A DNA stretch of 34,776 bases from Phenylobacterium sp. (lineage in GTDB: Bacteria > Pseudomonadota > Alphaproteobacteria > Caulobacterales > Caulobacteraceae), in contig PLEH01000291.1 in assembly GCA_003136395.1 (NCBI GenBank), forward strand, positions 1-34,776, given 5' to 3'. A program made the translations under genes and the position numbers. Under the pieces are notes generated by a model. That model saw only the letters and a program-made list of their open reading frames with translations, was not told the DNA's origin and did not search any database. This document shows, one piece after another, positions 7,521 to 14,283 of this stretch; positions within the stretch are counted from its first letter, which is position 1, and each line of letters starts with the position of its first letter.

Positions 7521-8612
7521 CTATTTCAGCGCGACCGTCTCGGGTTTCGCCGGCGCCGCCGCGGCCGCCTTGCGTTCCTCGGCCCGGGCGCCGGCCAGGA
7601 TGCCGGGCAGGGCGTAGTTGCCCTCGTGGCAGGCGTATTCGTAGATCTTGTCCTTGGTGAAGTTGAACGCTTCCTCGCCCTTCACGGGCGCTGAGAACGT
7701 GGCGGGATCGACCACTTCGAACTGGTAGAGGATCTGCTGGGGCGAGACGCGGGTGAAGCGCTCGATCACCTTCATGTTGTCCTCCGGACCGCGCAGGCCT
7801 TCTTCGCGGCGAAGATTCGTGGTTTCGACGACGAGGGTGTCGCCATCCCAATGGCCGACCGAGTCGCCCATCCAGGTGCGCAGGCTGGCCGGCGGATGGC
7901 TGCCGCCGATCCGGACGATGCGGGCGTCGTGCACCATCTCAACGACGATGACGACCGAGTCCCTGGTTTGATGGATCTCGTAGTGGTTGTTGTAGAGCAC
8001 CGGCATCATCGGCGGGCCGGAGGTGCCGCCGAAGCCCACGATGCAGCGCTCGCCCAGCGCGCGGTTCTCCGGATTGTCGAAATTCCCGCCGAACTGGGCG
8101 CGGGCGCGTCCTGCGCCAGCCGCGCCGGCGGCGGTCCCGTTGCTGGAGGTGGGGCGGCTCGGCAGGCGGCCGTTGGCCGGCGCGGTCAGGATCGAGGTGC
8201 GGGCCTCGCCGCCGATGCGTACCAGACGGGTGCCGGGGTCGGTCCAGAAGGCGTTGTAGCCGCAGGCCGCGCCTTGGGCGCCGCTCTGGCATTCGGGCAG
8301 CTTGTCGGGGTCCTTGATCGAGGTGTCGGTGTTGGCGCGCAGGCGGGCGTTGCGCTGGTCGCTGGCGCCCTCGATGGCCTTGGCCTCTTCAGGGGTGAGG
8401 ATCAGGCGGTCGCCGTACTTGGGGTCGCGCTCCAGCCGCGTGATGGTGGCGTTGCTCCAGACGCCGGACATGTCCGGCTGGCCGAAGGCGTTGCGCGGCG
8501 CCTTGTAGCCCTTGGCGACGGCCGCCGGGCTGGTCTGGGCGGCGGCCGGGACAGCCGCGGAAACCGCGAACACCGTCACTAATAGCGCGAGGGGCAGAAG
8601 CCGGCTGTTCAT
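7521..8612 (-). CDS. Secreted protein of unknown function with a DxSGVW motif
   Basis: A 363-residue protein with a clear signal peptide (MNSRLLPLALLVTVFAVSAA, cleavage probably after 'AAAQT' near residue 27). The mature part begins with 'GQPDMSGVWSNATITRLERD' and 'LTPEEAKAIEG', a pattern I associate with a family of exported proteins of unknown function in proteobacteria and acidobacteria. The middle contains 'ERCIVGFGGTSGPPMMP' and 'YNNHYEIHQT', and the end 'YEYACHEGNYALPGIL'. Several cysteines and histidines are scattered through it, but no catalytic motif can be named. It has an alanine-rich, lysine-containing tail. It lies divergent from thpR and convergent with glnE, so it is probably transcribed alone. 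I do not recognise a function. Confidence 0.8.
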   Translation of the reverse strand: MNSRLLPLALLVTVFAVSAAVPAAAQTSPAAVAKGYKAPRNAFGQPDMSGVWSNATITRLERDPKYGDRLILTPEEAKAIEGASDQRNARLRANTDTSIKDPDKLPECQSGAQGAACGYNAFWTDPGTRLVRIGGEARTSILTAPANGRLPSRPTSSNGTAAGAAGAGRARAQFGGNFDNPENRALGERCIVGFGGTSGPPMMPVLYNNHYEIHQTRDSVVIVVEMVHDARIVRIGGSHPPASLRTWMGDSVGHWDGDTLVVETTNLRREEGLRGPEDNMKVIERFTRVSPQQILYQFEVVDPATFSAPVKGEEAFNFTKDKIYEYACHEGNYALPGILAGARAEERKAAAAAPAKPETVALK

Positions 8613-8650
8613 CTCGATCCATCCTCCCAGGCCGCCATTCTTGACGTGGC

Positions 8651-9253
8651 GTGCGCAGGCTAGCAGGAAGACGCCGGCCGGGCTCAGTCAAGCCTCAACG
8701 GGAGTGCGCCGCTTCGCCGGAACATCGGGTCTTCTTCGCGCTGCAGCCGGACGCGCAAGCGGCCGAGCGGATGGTCCGGCTGGGCCTGGACCTGCGCCGG
8801 CGCCACGGGCTGAAGGGCGTCCTTATGCCCCCCGCGCGCCTTCACCTGTCGCTGAACTTCGTCGGGACCTTCCGCGGGCCGCCGACCCGGGCGGTGATGG
8901 AGAAGGCCAAATCCCTCGCCGACAGGGTCGCCCTGGCGCCCTTCACGGTGACGCTGAATCACGTCGAGAGCTGGAAGGGCGATCCTCACCCGCTCGTGCT
9001 ATTGGGCGATGACGGCCTGACCGGGGTGGAATTCCTCCATACCGCCATCCACAAGGCGCTGGCCGCCGGAACCATGGCGCCGCGCCGCGAGCCGCAGGTC
9101 TGGCCCCACGTAAGCCTGCTCTGGGACAAGGCCGCCGCGCCAAAGGAATTCATCGAGCCGATCAGCTGGGTGGCCACGGAGTTCGTCCTGCTGGACAGCG
9201 TTTCCGGCGAGGGCCGCCATGAGGTGCTCGGGCGTTGGCCACTGGTCGGTTGA
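8651..9253 (+). CDS. thpR: RNA 2',3'-cyclic phosphodiesterase (2H phosphoesterase, ThpR/LigT)
   Basis: The 2H family is recognised by two HxS/T motifs: here 'LHLSLNFVGTF' in the first half and 'PHVSLLWDK' in the second, with the usual opening 'RVFFALQPD' and a family-typical length. Such enzymes hydrolyse 2',3'-cyclic phosphate ends of RNA and can join 2'-5' ends in vitro. The start is unsure. The GTG at 8651 is the only in-frame standard start before the conserved core and gives about 24 unconserved, arginine-rich residues; no ATG occurs until inside the fold. It may form a short operon with the following GST and YffB-like genes. Confidence 0.87.
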   Translation: MRRLAGRRRPGSVKPQRECAASPEHRVFFALQPDAQAAERMVRLGLDLRRRHGLKGVLMPPARLHLSLNFVGTFRGPPTRAVMEKAKSLADRVALAPFTVTLNHVESWKGDPHPLVLLGDDGLTGVEFLHTAIHKALAAGTMAPRREPQVWPHVSLLWDKAAAPKEFIEPISWVATEFVLLDSVSGEGRHEVLGRWPLVG

Positions 9254-9300
9254 GTTCGGCGTGTGCGATCCCATCTGTGGGGCTCCCTGGAGACTCCCAC

Positions 9301-10005
9301 TTGGCCGATCTGTCCGCCTTCGCGATCACGACCCGCTGGCCCGCCCAACACCCCGACCGGCTGCAGCTCTATTCGTTGCCGACGCCCAATGGCGTGAAAG
9401 TATCGATCATGCTGGAGGAGATCGGGCTGCCCTACGAGCCGCACCTGGTCGACATCGGCAAGGACGAGAGCCGGACCCCGGAGTTCCTCTCACTCAATCC
9501 GAACGGCAAGATCCCGGCGATCATCGATCCCGACGGGCCGGGCGGCCGGCCCATCGGGCTCTTCGAGTCCGGAGCGATCCTGGTCTATCTGGGGGAAAAG
9601 ACCGGCAAGCTGCTGCCGGCCGACCCGGCGCGGCGCTACGAGACGCTGGCCTGGGTGTTCTGGCAGGTGGGCGGTCCCGGGCCGATGTTCGGCCAGGTGG
9701 GGTTCTTCCATAAGTTCGCGGGCCGCGAATACGCGGACAAACGCCCACGCGACCGCTACGCCGCAGAGGCCAGGCGCCTGCTTGAGGTGCTCGAGGCGCG
9801 GCTGGAGGGCCGGCGGTGGATCATGGGTGATGACTTCACCATCGCCGACATCGCGATGCTGGGCATGGTGCGAAACCTGATCGGCTTCTATGGCGCGGGC
9901 GAGCTGGTGGACTACGCCCGTCTGAAGAACGTCCCGGCCTGGCTGGAGCGTGGTTTGGCGCGGCCGGCCGTGCAGCGCGGCCTGACAATCCCGAACCGCG
10001 GCTGA
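9301..10005 (+). CDS. Glutathione S-transferase family protein, YfcG/YghU type
   Basis: The likely start is the TTG at 9301, giving a 234-residue protein beginning ADLSAFAITTRWPAQHPDR after the initiator; a GGAG lies about 10 nt upstream. The ORF-track start at 9235 would overlap thpR and adds an unrelated tail. The thioredoxin-fold N-domain has 'LPTPNGVKVSIMLEE', where Thr28 and Asn30 match the glutathione-contacting Thr-x-Asn of E. coli YfcG, a disulfide-bond reductase acting with glutathione. 'NPNGKIPAIIDPDGP' and 'FESGAILVYLGEKTG' are typical GST motifs. The helical C-domain has the 'DFTIADIAMLG' N-cap motif. Substrate unknown; a cytosolic redox role is inferred from the family. Confidence 0.9.
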   Translation: MADLSAFAITTRWPAQHPDRLQLYSLPTPNGVKVSIMLEEIGLPYEPHLVDIGKDESRTPEFLSLNPNGKIPAIIDPDGPGGRPIGLFESGAILVYLGEKTGKLLPADPARRYETLAWVFWQVGGPGPMFGQVGFFHKFAGREYADKRPRDRYAAEARRLLEVLEARLEGRRWIMGDDFTIADIAMLGMVRNLIGFYGAGELVDYARLKNVPAWLERGLARPAVQRGLTIPNRG

Positions 10006-10025
10006 GGCCCCGACCAAGGACGAAC

Positions 10026-10370
10026 ATGACGACGATCTACGGCATCAAGGCCTGCGACACGATGGTGAAGGCCCGCGCCTGGCTGGCGGATCACGGGGTC
10101 GCCTACGCCTTCCACGACTACAAGGCGCAGGGGATCGACCGCGGTCGTCTTGAAGCCTGGGCGCGGCAGGTGGGTTGGGAGGTGCTGCTCAACCGCTCGG
10201 GCACGACCTTCCGCAAGTTGCCGGACGCCGACAAGGCCGGCCTCACCGGGGCCAGGGCTATCGATCTGATGCTGGCCCAGCCGTCGATGATCAAGCGGCC
10301 AGTACTGGAGACCAGGGGTGAACTGACCGTGGGCTTCAAGCCGGAGATATACGCCGCCCGATTCGGCTAG
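10026..10370 (+). CDS. ArsC/Spx-family protein, YffB type
   Basis: A 114-residue thioredoxin-fold protein starting MTTIYGIKACDTMVKARAWL, very close to the opening of E. coli YffB; Cys10 is the single active-site cysteine. The internal 'GWEVLLNRSGTTFRKL' and 'PSMIKRPVLE' are family hallmarks. YffB-like proteins are related to arsenate reductase ArsC but usually have no proven arsenate activity; a glutathione-dependent thiol role has been suggested. It begins 20 nt after the GST gene, and the pairing with a glutathione transferase supports a shared thiol-redox setting. A GC-rich inverted repeat 48 nt after its stop may end the transcript. Confidence 0.9.
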   Translation: MTTIYGIKACDTMVKARAWLADHGVAYAFHDYKAQGIDRGRLEAWARQVGWEVLLNRSGTTFRKLPDADKAGLTGARAIDLMLAQPSMIKRPVLETRGELTVGFKPEIYAARFG

Positions 10371-10418
10371 TTGCCCCCGGCGGCGCGCGCCCGAGCAGCA
10401 AGTTCACTCCGAAACCCA

Positions 10419-10440
10419 CCCCGCCGGGCGGTCGGCGGGG
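10419..10440. terminator. GC-rich inverted repeat downstream of the YffB-like gene
   Basis: CCCCGCCG at 419-426 (window 10419-10426) pairs perfectly with CGGCGGGG (10433-10440) around a 6-nt loop. It lies just downstream of a three-gene + strand run and upstream of the ECF modules. No T-run follows, so it is at best a weak intrinsic terminator or a Rho-pause structure. Confidence 0.4.
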
Positions 10441-10519
10441 CCGTGGCTAGGGTGCGCGCGTAGGGCTAGGTTTGCGCCCTGCATCCGATCTGGGAGTCGG
10501 CGGCGACTACAGGGCAAAG

Positions 10520-10549
10520 GGCGGTGCGGGAAATCAGGTCCCGCCCGCC
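10520..10549 (+). promoter_or_regulatory. Leader hairpin upstream of the first ECF sigma module
   Basis: GGCGG-T-GCGGGA (10520-10531) pairs with TCCCGC-CCGCC (10539-10549), an 11-bp stem with one bulged T and a 7-nt loop. It ends 23 nt before the ATG of the first module gene and 9 nt before its GGAG ribosome binding site. A second short dyad, GAGC-TCAA-GCTC, lies between the binding site and the start codon. A role in translation control is inference. Confidence 0.4.
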
Positions 10550-10572
10550 GCGGGTTCCAGGAGCTCAAGCTC

Positions 10573-11061
10573 ATGTTCTATTTTTTCAGCAGTTATTGGT
10601 GGTTGCTCTTTCCGATCGGGTTCTTCGTGTTCGGCGCCTGGGACCGCTGGCTCGCCTACAAGCGCAGCCGCGATCATCTGGACCTGCTGAGACACTACGC
10701 TGAGCAGGGCAAGGATCCGCCGCCCGAGCTGGTGCGCGGGGTCAGCGGCGACATGCCGGGCGGTCCGCTGCCCGGCGAGGCCCCCGGGGCCTATCCGCCG
10801 GGCTACGGCTACGGCGGCTATTGGGCGTCTCCGCGCTATATGCGGCGCGCCTATCGCCGCTACTACCGCTGGGGTCCGTACTGGCAGTGGCGCAGCGCCT
10901 TCGTTACCGGCGCGGTGGCTGTCGGCTTCTGGTGGGCGTCCGAGTACGCCGACTGGCCCGGCGCCGAGATGCCCTTTCGCCTCGTGGCGATCATCATGAC
11001 GGTCGTCGCAGTCGGCAACCTGGTCTTCGCGGTCATGGCGTCGACCTTCCGGGACAAATGA
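10573..11061 (+). CDS. Three-helix membrane protein, first gene of ECF module 1 (DUF6249-like layout)
   Basis: A 162-residue protein with one N-terminal helix (about 4-23), a cytoplasmic or periplasmic stretch of about 80 residues, and two C-terminal helices (about 108-123 and 135-156). After the first helix comes 'LLRHYAEQGKDPPPELV', which matches in spacing and sense the 'TLRAAIEKGQPLPTEMM' of the gene at 11998. A tyrosine/arginine/tryptophan-rich segment (75-106, 'GYGYGGYWASPRYM') precedes helix 2. The stop overlaps the start of the ECF sigma gene (ATGA), so the two are translationally coupled. Function unknown; the fixed linkage to a sigma factor suggests a regulatory or sensory role. Confidence 0.8.
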   Translation: MFYFFSSYWWLLFPIGFFVFGAWDRWLAYKRSRDHLDLLRHYAEQGKDPPPELVRGVSGDMPGGPLPGEAPGAYPPGYGYGGYWASPRYMRRAYRRYYRWGPYWQWRSAFVTGAVAVGFWWASEYADWPGAEMPFRLVAIIMTVVAVGNLVFAVMASTFRDK

Positions 11062-11597
11062 GCCCGGCGAGCCTCGATGAAGCGCTGGTCGCCGCCGCCC
11101 AGGGCGGATCGACGGAAGCCTTCTCGCGGCTCGTGGAGCGGCACCAGCAGCCGCTGCGCGCCTTCCTGCGCCGGGCCTGCGGCGACTGGGTCCAGGCCGA
11201 CGATCTGGCCCAGGAGACCTTCCTGGCGGCCTGGTCACGAATCGGGCGGCTCAAGGCTGGAGCTAGCGTCAGGGCCTGGTTGTGCGGGATCGGCTACAAC
11301 AAGCATCTGACGGCGGTGCGCTCGGCCGGACGCGAGCGGGCCCGCGCCGCGGTCTACGAAGCCGATCGCGACGAGACGGTCGACGCGCCGGCCGAGGACA
11401 AGCTGGCCCTGGAGCGGGCGATGGCCGACCTGCCGGCGGAACAGCGGGCCTGTGTGGCGCTTTGTCTGGCTGCTGATTTCAGTCATGCCGAAGCGGCGGA
11501 AGCATTAGATATGCCGTTGGGGACGGTGAAGAGCCATGTATCGCGGGGCCGCGCGCGGCTTCTGCAGGCGTTGGGAGTGTGTGATGACGCAAGCTGA
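11058..11597 (+). CDS. ECF-family RNA polymerase sigma factor, module 1
   Basis: 179 residues from the ATG at 11058, which overlaps the previous stop; the ORF-track start at 10821 lies inside the upstream gene. Region sigma2 (about 20-90) contains 'DDLAQETFLAAWSRI', the -10-recognition helix. Region sigma4 (about 120-172) contains 'FSHAEAAEALDMPLGTVKSH', the helix-turn-helix that reads the -35 element. There is no sigma3 and no C-terminal extension, so this is a minimal ECF factor. The 3' end overlaps the next gene by 14 nt. Its sigma4 is strongly similar to that of the second module (12415-12999). Target promoters are not identifiable here. Confidence 0.92.
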   Translation: MSPASLDEALVAAAQGGSTEAFSRLVERHQQPLRAFLRRACGDWVQADDLAQETFLAAWSRIGRLKAGASVRAWLCGIGYNKHLTAVRSAGRERARAAVYEADRDETVDAPAEDKLALERAMADLPAEQRACVALCLAADFSHAEAAEALDMPLGTVKSHVSRGRARLLQALGVCDDAS

Positions 11598-11892
11598 TGA
11601 TCACTTGAAAGCCCTGTTCGCCCTGGACGAACCCGCGGCCCGGGACCCGGTATTCTCCACCGCGGTGATGGAAAAGGTGATGCGCCGGCGCTTCCAGGAA
11701 GACGTGGCGCTGCTCTCCGGTCTCAGCGTGGTGGGCGGTGGCGCGTTCTGGCTGCTCTGGCCGACTCTGCAGCCGGTCGTGGTGTCGCTTTCGCAGGGAC
11801 TTGCCCCGGCGTTGGGGGCCATCGCGCTGGCGGCGGGCGCTCTGGTGATCCTTGGAGCACGGCCCAGTTCGGCGCTGGACCTTGGATCATGA
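11584..11892 (+). CDS. Small membrane protein, candidate anti-sigma factor, module 1
   Basis: 102 residues from the ATG at 11584, overlapping the sigma gene by 14 nt. A charged N-terminal part of about 40 residues ('DPVFSTAVMEKVMRRRFQED') precedes two hydrophobic segments (about 43-62 and 70-92) and a short tail. This is the gene position and general shape expected of an anti-sigma factor, with a cytoplasmic sigma-binding segment and a membrane anchor. However, the zinc-binding HxxxCxxC motif of classical anti-sigma domains is absent; there is no cysteine at all. It resembles the protein at 12992-13369 in layout ('FxxxVxxR' followed by a 'GGG/GGV' helix). Function is inferred from context. 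Confidence 0.75.
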   Translation: MTQADDHLKALFALDEPAARDPVFSTAVMEKVMRRRFQEDVALLSGLSVVGGGAFWLLWPTLQPVVVSLSQGLAPALGAIALAAGALVILGARPSSALDLGS

Positions 11893-11997
11893 CCAAGATT
11901 TCACGCTACAATCTGCATCTGACGATCGCCGCCTAAGCCTCTTCCTTATCAGAGATGGGGCTTTGTCGGTCCCGGTCGAGACAAGGGAGAGATTAAG

Positions 11998-12387
11998 ATG
12001 GAAGCTGTATTCATCATCGCGATCATATTCGGATCGATCGCCGCCGTTTGTATCGTTCCGTTCTACATCCGCTCGCAGGAACGGATTCGAATCCAGGAAA
12101 CCCTGCGCGCCGCCATCGAGAAGGGCCAACCGCTGCCCACCGAGATGATGGCGACCATGGAAACCGCAGCCCGCAACGTGAACCTGCGCGCCGCGCCGTC
12201 GCCCAGCCGCGATCTGCGCACCGGAATCATCTGGCTGGGCGTTGGTCTAGGCTTCGTCGCCATGGGCGTCGCCCTGGGCTACGAAGAGCCGGAATCGACG
12301 ATCCCGATGATCGCCTTGGCGGCGTTCCCGGTGTTCATCGGCCTGGCCTTCATCGTGCTCAGCTTCGTCAACCGGACCAAGAGCTAG
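11998..12387 (+). CDS. DUF6249-like three-helix membrane protein, first gene of ECF module 2
   Basis: 129 residues: helix 1 (about 3-24), then 'RIQETLRAAIEKGQPLPTEM', a linker, and two helices (about 76-95 and 101-123) separated by a short acidic turn ('GYEEPESTIP'). The 'LRxGIIWLGVGLG' start of helix 2 is what I associate with DUF6249 proteins, which are often found beside ECF sigma genes. A purine-rich AAGGGAGAG lies just upstream of the ATG. It parallels the gene at 10573 and precedes the second sigma factor by 27 nt. Molecular function unknown. The 105-nt gap before it has no convincing promoter, although a TACAAT at 11907-11912 could be a -10. Confidence 0.82.
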   Translation: MEAVFIIAIIFGSIAAVCIVPFYIRSQERIRIQETLRAAIEKGQPLPTEMMATMETAARNVNLRAAPSPSRDLRTGIIWLGVGLGFVAMGVALGYEEPESTIPMIALAAFPVFIGLAFIVLSFVNRTKS

Positions 12388-12414
12388 TCACTGGCTTAGC
12401 CGGGGGAACAGCCC

Positions 12415-12999
12415 ATGCCGGGCTCAAGACATTCACGGTTCGCTAGCCTGCACGACGTGGAGCTGTGCTCCCACGCCGCGACGGGGGAAAGACGGGCCTT
12501 CGGGGAACTGGTGCGTCGCCATGGTTCGGCGGTGCGCGGCGTGCTGCGCCGGATGGGGGCTCAGTCCGCCGAAGCTGACGATGTGGCCCAGGACGCGTTC
12601 CTCACCGCCTTCGAGCGGGTCGCCGAATTTCGCGGCGAGGGAACCTTCGCGGGCTGGGTGAAGAAGATCGCTGCGAGGCTCTATCTGCGCCGCCTGCAGC
12701 GGGACCGGAAACTGGGCCTGATGACGGCCGAGCCGGTCGAAGACGAGGCCGAGGCGCCGCGCGGCGACGCCGATGCGACGATCGACCTCGAAGAGGCGCT
12801 GAAGGTGCTTGGGCCCGTGGAAAGGCTCTGCGTCACCATGTGCTTTGGAGCAGGACTTTCTCATACGGAAGCGGCTGAGGCCTTGAACCTGCCACTTGGA
12901 ACGGTCAAATCCCATGTCAAACGTGGTCTGGAAAAACTCAGAACGCGACTGGCGCCGGAGCACGGCGTCGTTTTGGAAGGGAGGCGTGGCAATGGTTGA
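12415..12999 (+). CDS. ECF-family RNA polymerase sigma factor, module 2
   Basis: 194 residues. Sigma2 (about 25-100) has 'DDVAQDAFLTAFERVAEFRG', and sigma4 (about 128-178) has 'LSHTEAAEALNLPLGTVKSH', nearly the same recognition helix as in module 1 ('FSHAEAAEALDMPLGTVKSH'). The N-terminal ~12 residues are not part of the domain, and an in-frame start a little downstream is possible, but the ATG at 12415 has an acceptable GGGGGA upstream. The 3' end overlaps the next gene by 8 nt. The similar recognition helix suggests the two sigma factors may read related -35 elements; this is inference. Confidence 0.92.
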   Translation: MPGSRHSRFASLHDVELCSHAATGERRAFGELVRRHGSAVRGVLRRMGAQSAEADDVAQDAFLTAFERVAEFRGEGTFAGWVKKIAARLYLRRLQRDRKLGLMTAEPVEDEAEAPRGDADATIDLEEALKVLGPVERLCVTMCFGAGLSHTEAAEALNLPLGTVKSHVKRGLEKLRTRLAPEHGVVLEGRRGNG

Positions 13000-13369
13000 G
13001 CTCGATTTCGAGCGTCGGCTCGAGCGTCTCTTCGCCGATTATCCGGAACTGCCGGACGCCGGATCCTTTGCCGAGCGCGTGGAGCGCCGGCTCGACGCCG
13101 GGTGGACCGCAAGGCGCTGGCTCATCGGCGCGGCAGGCGTGGTCGGTGGCGTGATCGGCGCCAGCCAGCTGATGCTGTCCAATGTCTTCCAGCGGGTGGA
13201 GACGGCCGGCGATTCCGCGCGCCTGCTCACCTCCAGCCTCAATCACATCTCCACCGGCACGGACTGGGTCGCGGCGCTCTCGAACGGCGGGACGGCGGTC
13301 TGGGTGGCGGCGGGCCTCGCCGTGATCATGATGGGCTTCGTGCTGACCCGTGTGATCGGCGAGATCTGA
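12992..13369 (+). CDS. Small membrane protein, candidate anti-sigma factor, module 2
   Basis: 125 residues from the ATG at 12992, with a strong AAGGGAGG about 9 nt upstream inside the sigma gene; the ORF-track start at 12896 lies within that gene. The first 42 residues are charged and helical ('DFERRLERLFADYPELPDAG', 'FAERVERRLD'). A hydrophobic segment follows (about 44-63, 'GAAGVVGGVIGASQL'), then an extracytoplasmic loop of about 40 residues and a second helix (about 102-121). No cysteine or histidine zinc motif is present. Position and layout match the third gene of module 1, so an anti-sigma role is plausible but unproven. Confidence 0.75.
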   Translation: MVELDFERRLERLFADYPELPDAGSFAERVERRLDAGWTARRWLIGAAGVVGGVIGASQLMLSNVFQRVETAGDSARLLTSSLNHISTGTDWVAALSNGGTAVWVAAGLAVIMMGFVLTRVIGEI

Positions 13370-13371
13370 CG

Positions 13372-13417
13372 CCGATCCCCGCGCTTGCGGCCTCATTTCG
13401 AGCCCCCTGAGGATCGG
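13372..13417. terminator. Compound inverted repeat after ECF module 2
   Basis: CCGATCC (13372-13378) pairs with GGATCGG (13411-13417), and inside it CCGC-GCTT-GCGG (13379-13390) forms a small hairpin. It begins right after the last module gene and ends where the promoter candidate for yfgM starts. No T-run follows, so intrinsic termination is uncertain. Confidence 0.3.
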
Positions 13418-13444
13418 TTGCGGCGCGCGTCGGCGCGCTATAGG
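13418..13444 (+). promoter_or_regulatory. Candidate housekeeping promoter of yfgM-bamB-der
   Basis: TTGCGGC (13418-13424), a 12-nt spacer, then GCTATAGG (13437-13444). This fits the Caulobacter housekeeping-sigma pattern TTGACGS-N10-14-GCTANAWC in spacing and in most positions. It would start transcription about 40 nt upstream of the TTG start of yfgM. Confidence 0.5.
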
Positions 13445-13491
13445 TTCCCGGCCTCTGAAATGCCGCGCCAAATTCTGTCCGGAGTCCCCGA

Positions 13492-14283
13492 TTGAGCGAT
13501 CTGTTTGACGAGGTCGAGGAGCAGCTTCGCTCCGACCGCTACCGGGCGCTTGCGCGCAAGAGCGCGCCGTGGGTGCTTGCCGCAGCGGCGGCCGCGCTCA
13601 TCGTCGCGTTGGGGATCTGGGGCTGGCAGCAGTACCAGCAGCAAACCACCGACAAGGCGTCCGAGCAGTACGCCGCCGGCCTGACCGCCTTCGCTCAGGG
13701 CGACAAGGGCAAGGCCGAGCAGCTTTGGGGCGAGGTCGCCAAGTCGCCGGCCAAGGCCTTCAGCTCGCTGGCCCTGATGCAGCTTGGCGGCGTGAAGATC
13801 GCCTCCGGCAAGCCCGACGACGTCAAGGCCGCGGTCGCTCTGTTCGACCAGGCCGCCGCCGCGGCGCCCGACGATATCCTGGGGGACGCCGCGCGCCTCA
13901 AATCCGCCTTCGCGATCCTCGACACCGCTCCTTTCTCGGAAGTGGAGGGGCGATTGGCGCCGCTGATGAAAGACGGTCACCCTTATCGGGTGCAGGCGCG
14001 TGAGGCGCTGGCCTTCGCCAAGCTCCTGAAGGGCGACATGGCCGGCGCACGCGCCGACTTCGTGGTGATCACCGGCACGCTCGATGCGCCCGAGGGCGCG
14101 CGCCAGCGGGCGCAGGCCGCCATGGGCCTTATCGACACCGGCTCGGCCAAGGCCGTGCCGGCCGCGGTGAAGGCCGCGCTCGCCCTGCCGCCGCCGATGC
14201 TCGTGGGACCCGGCGGCGTGCCGATGGGTCTGGCTCCCCAAGCTCAAGAGGGGGCACAAGACCAAGCGCCGGGCCCGCAATGA
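13492..14283 (+). CDS. YfgM-like membrane-anchored TPR protein
   Basis: 263 residues from a TTG start at 13492, supported by a GGAG about 9 nt upstream; there is no closer ATG. A short cytoplasmic segment ('SDLFDEVEEQLRSDRYRALA') leads to one transmembrane helix (about 23-44) and a periplasmic TPR region (about 50-210) with motifs such as 'QYAAGLTAFAQGDKGKAEQLW'. The tail is Pro/Gly/Gln-rich. YfgM in E. coli is an ancillary subunit of the SecYEG/PpiD translocon and is encoded next to bamB and der, as here. The stop overlaps the bamB start (ATGA). Assignment rests on domain layout and synteny. Confidence 0.88.
   Translation: MSDLFDEVEEQLRSDRYRALARKSAPWVLAAAAAALIVALGIWGWQQYQQQTTDKASEQYAAGLTAFAQGDKGKAEQLWGEVAKSPAKAFSSLALMQLGGVKIASGKPDDVKAAVALFDQAAAAAPDDILGDAARLKSAFAILDTAPFSEVEGRLAPLMKDGHPYRVQAREALAFAKLLKGDMAGARADFVVITGTLDAPEGARQRAQAAMGLIDTGSAKAVPAAVKAALALPPPMLVGPGGVPMGLAPQAQEGAQDQAPGPQ

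Noticed and set aside
4591-7851. A 1086-codon open frame on the minus strand opposite glnE
   Set aside because: glnE on the + strand has both nucleotidyltransferase motifs and normal length. The antisense frame is rich in Arg/Gly/His/Gln with no domain, an effect of high GC in the third codon position.
10411-10433. GAAACC with a downstream GGTC as an autoregulated ECF promoter for module 1
   Set aside because: The spacing is off and the -10 part overlaps a GC-rich hairpin; no matching sequence occurs upstream of module 2.
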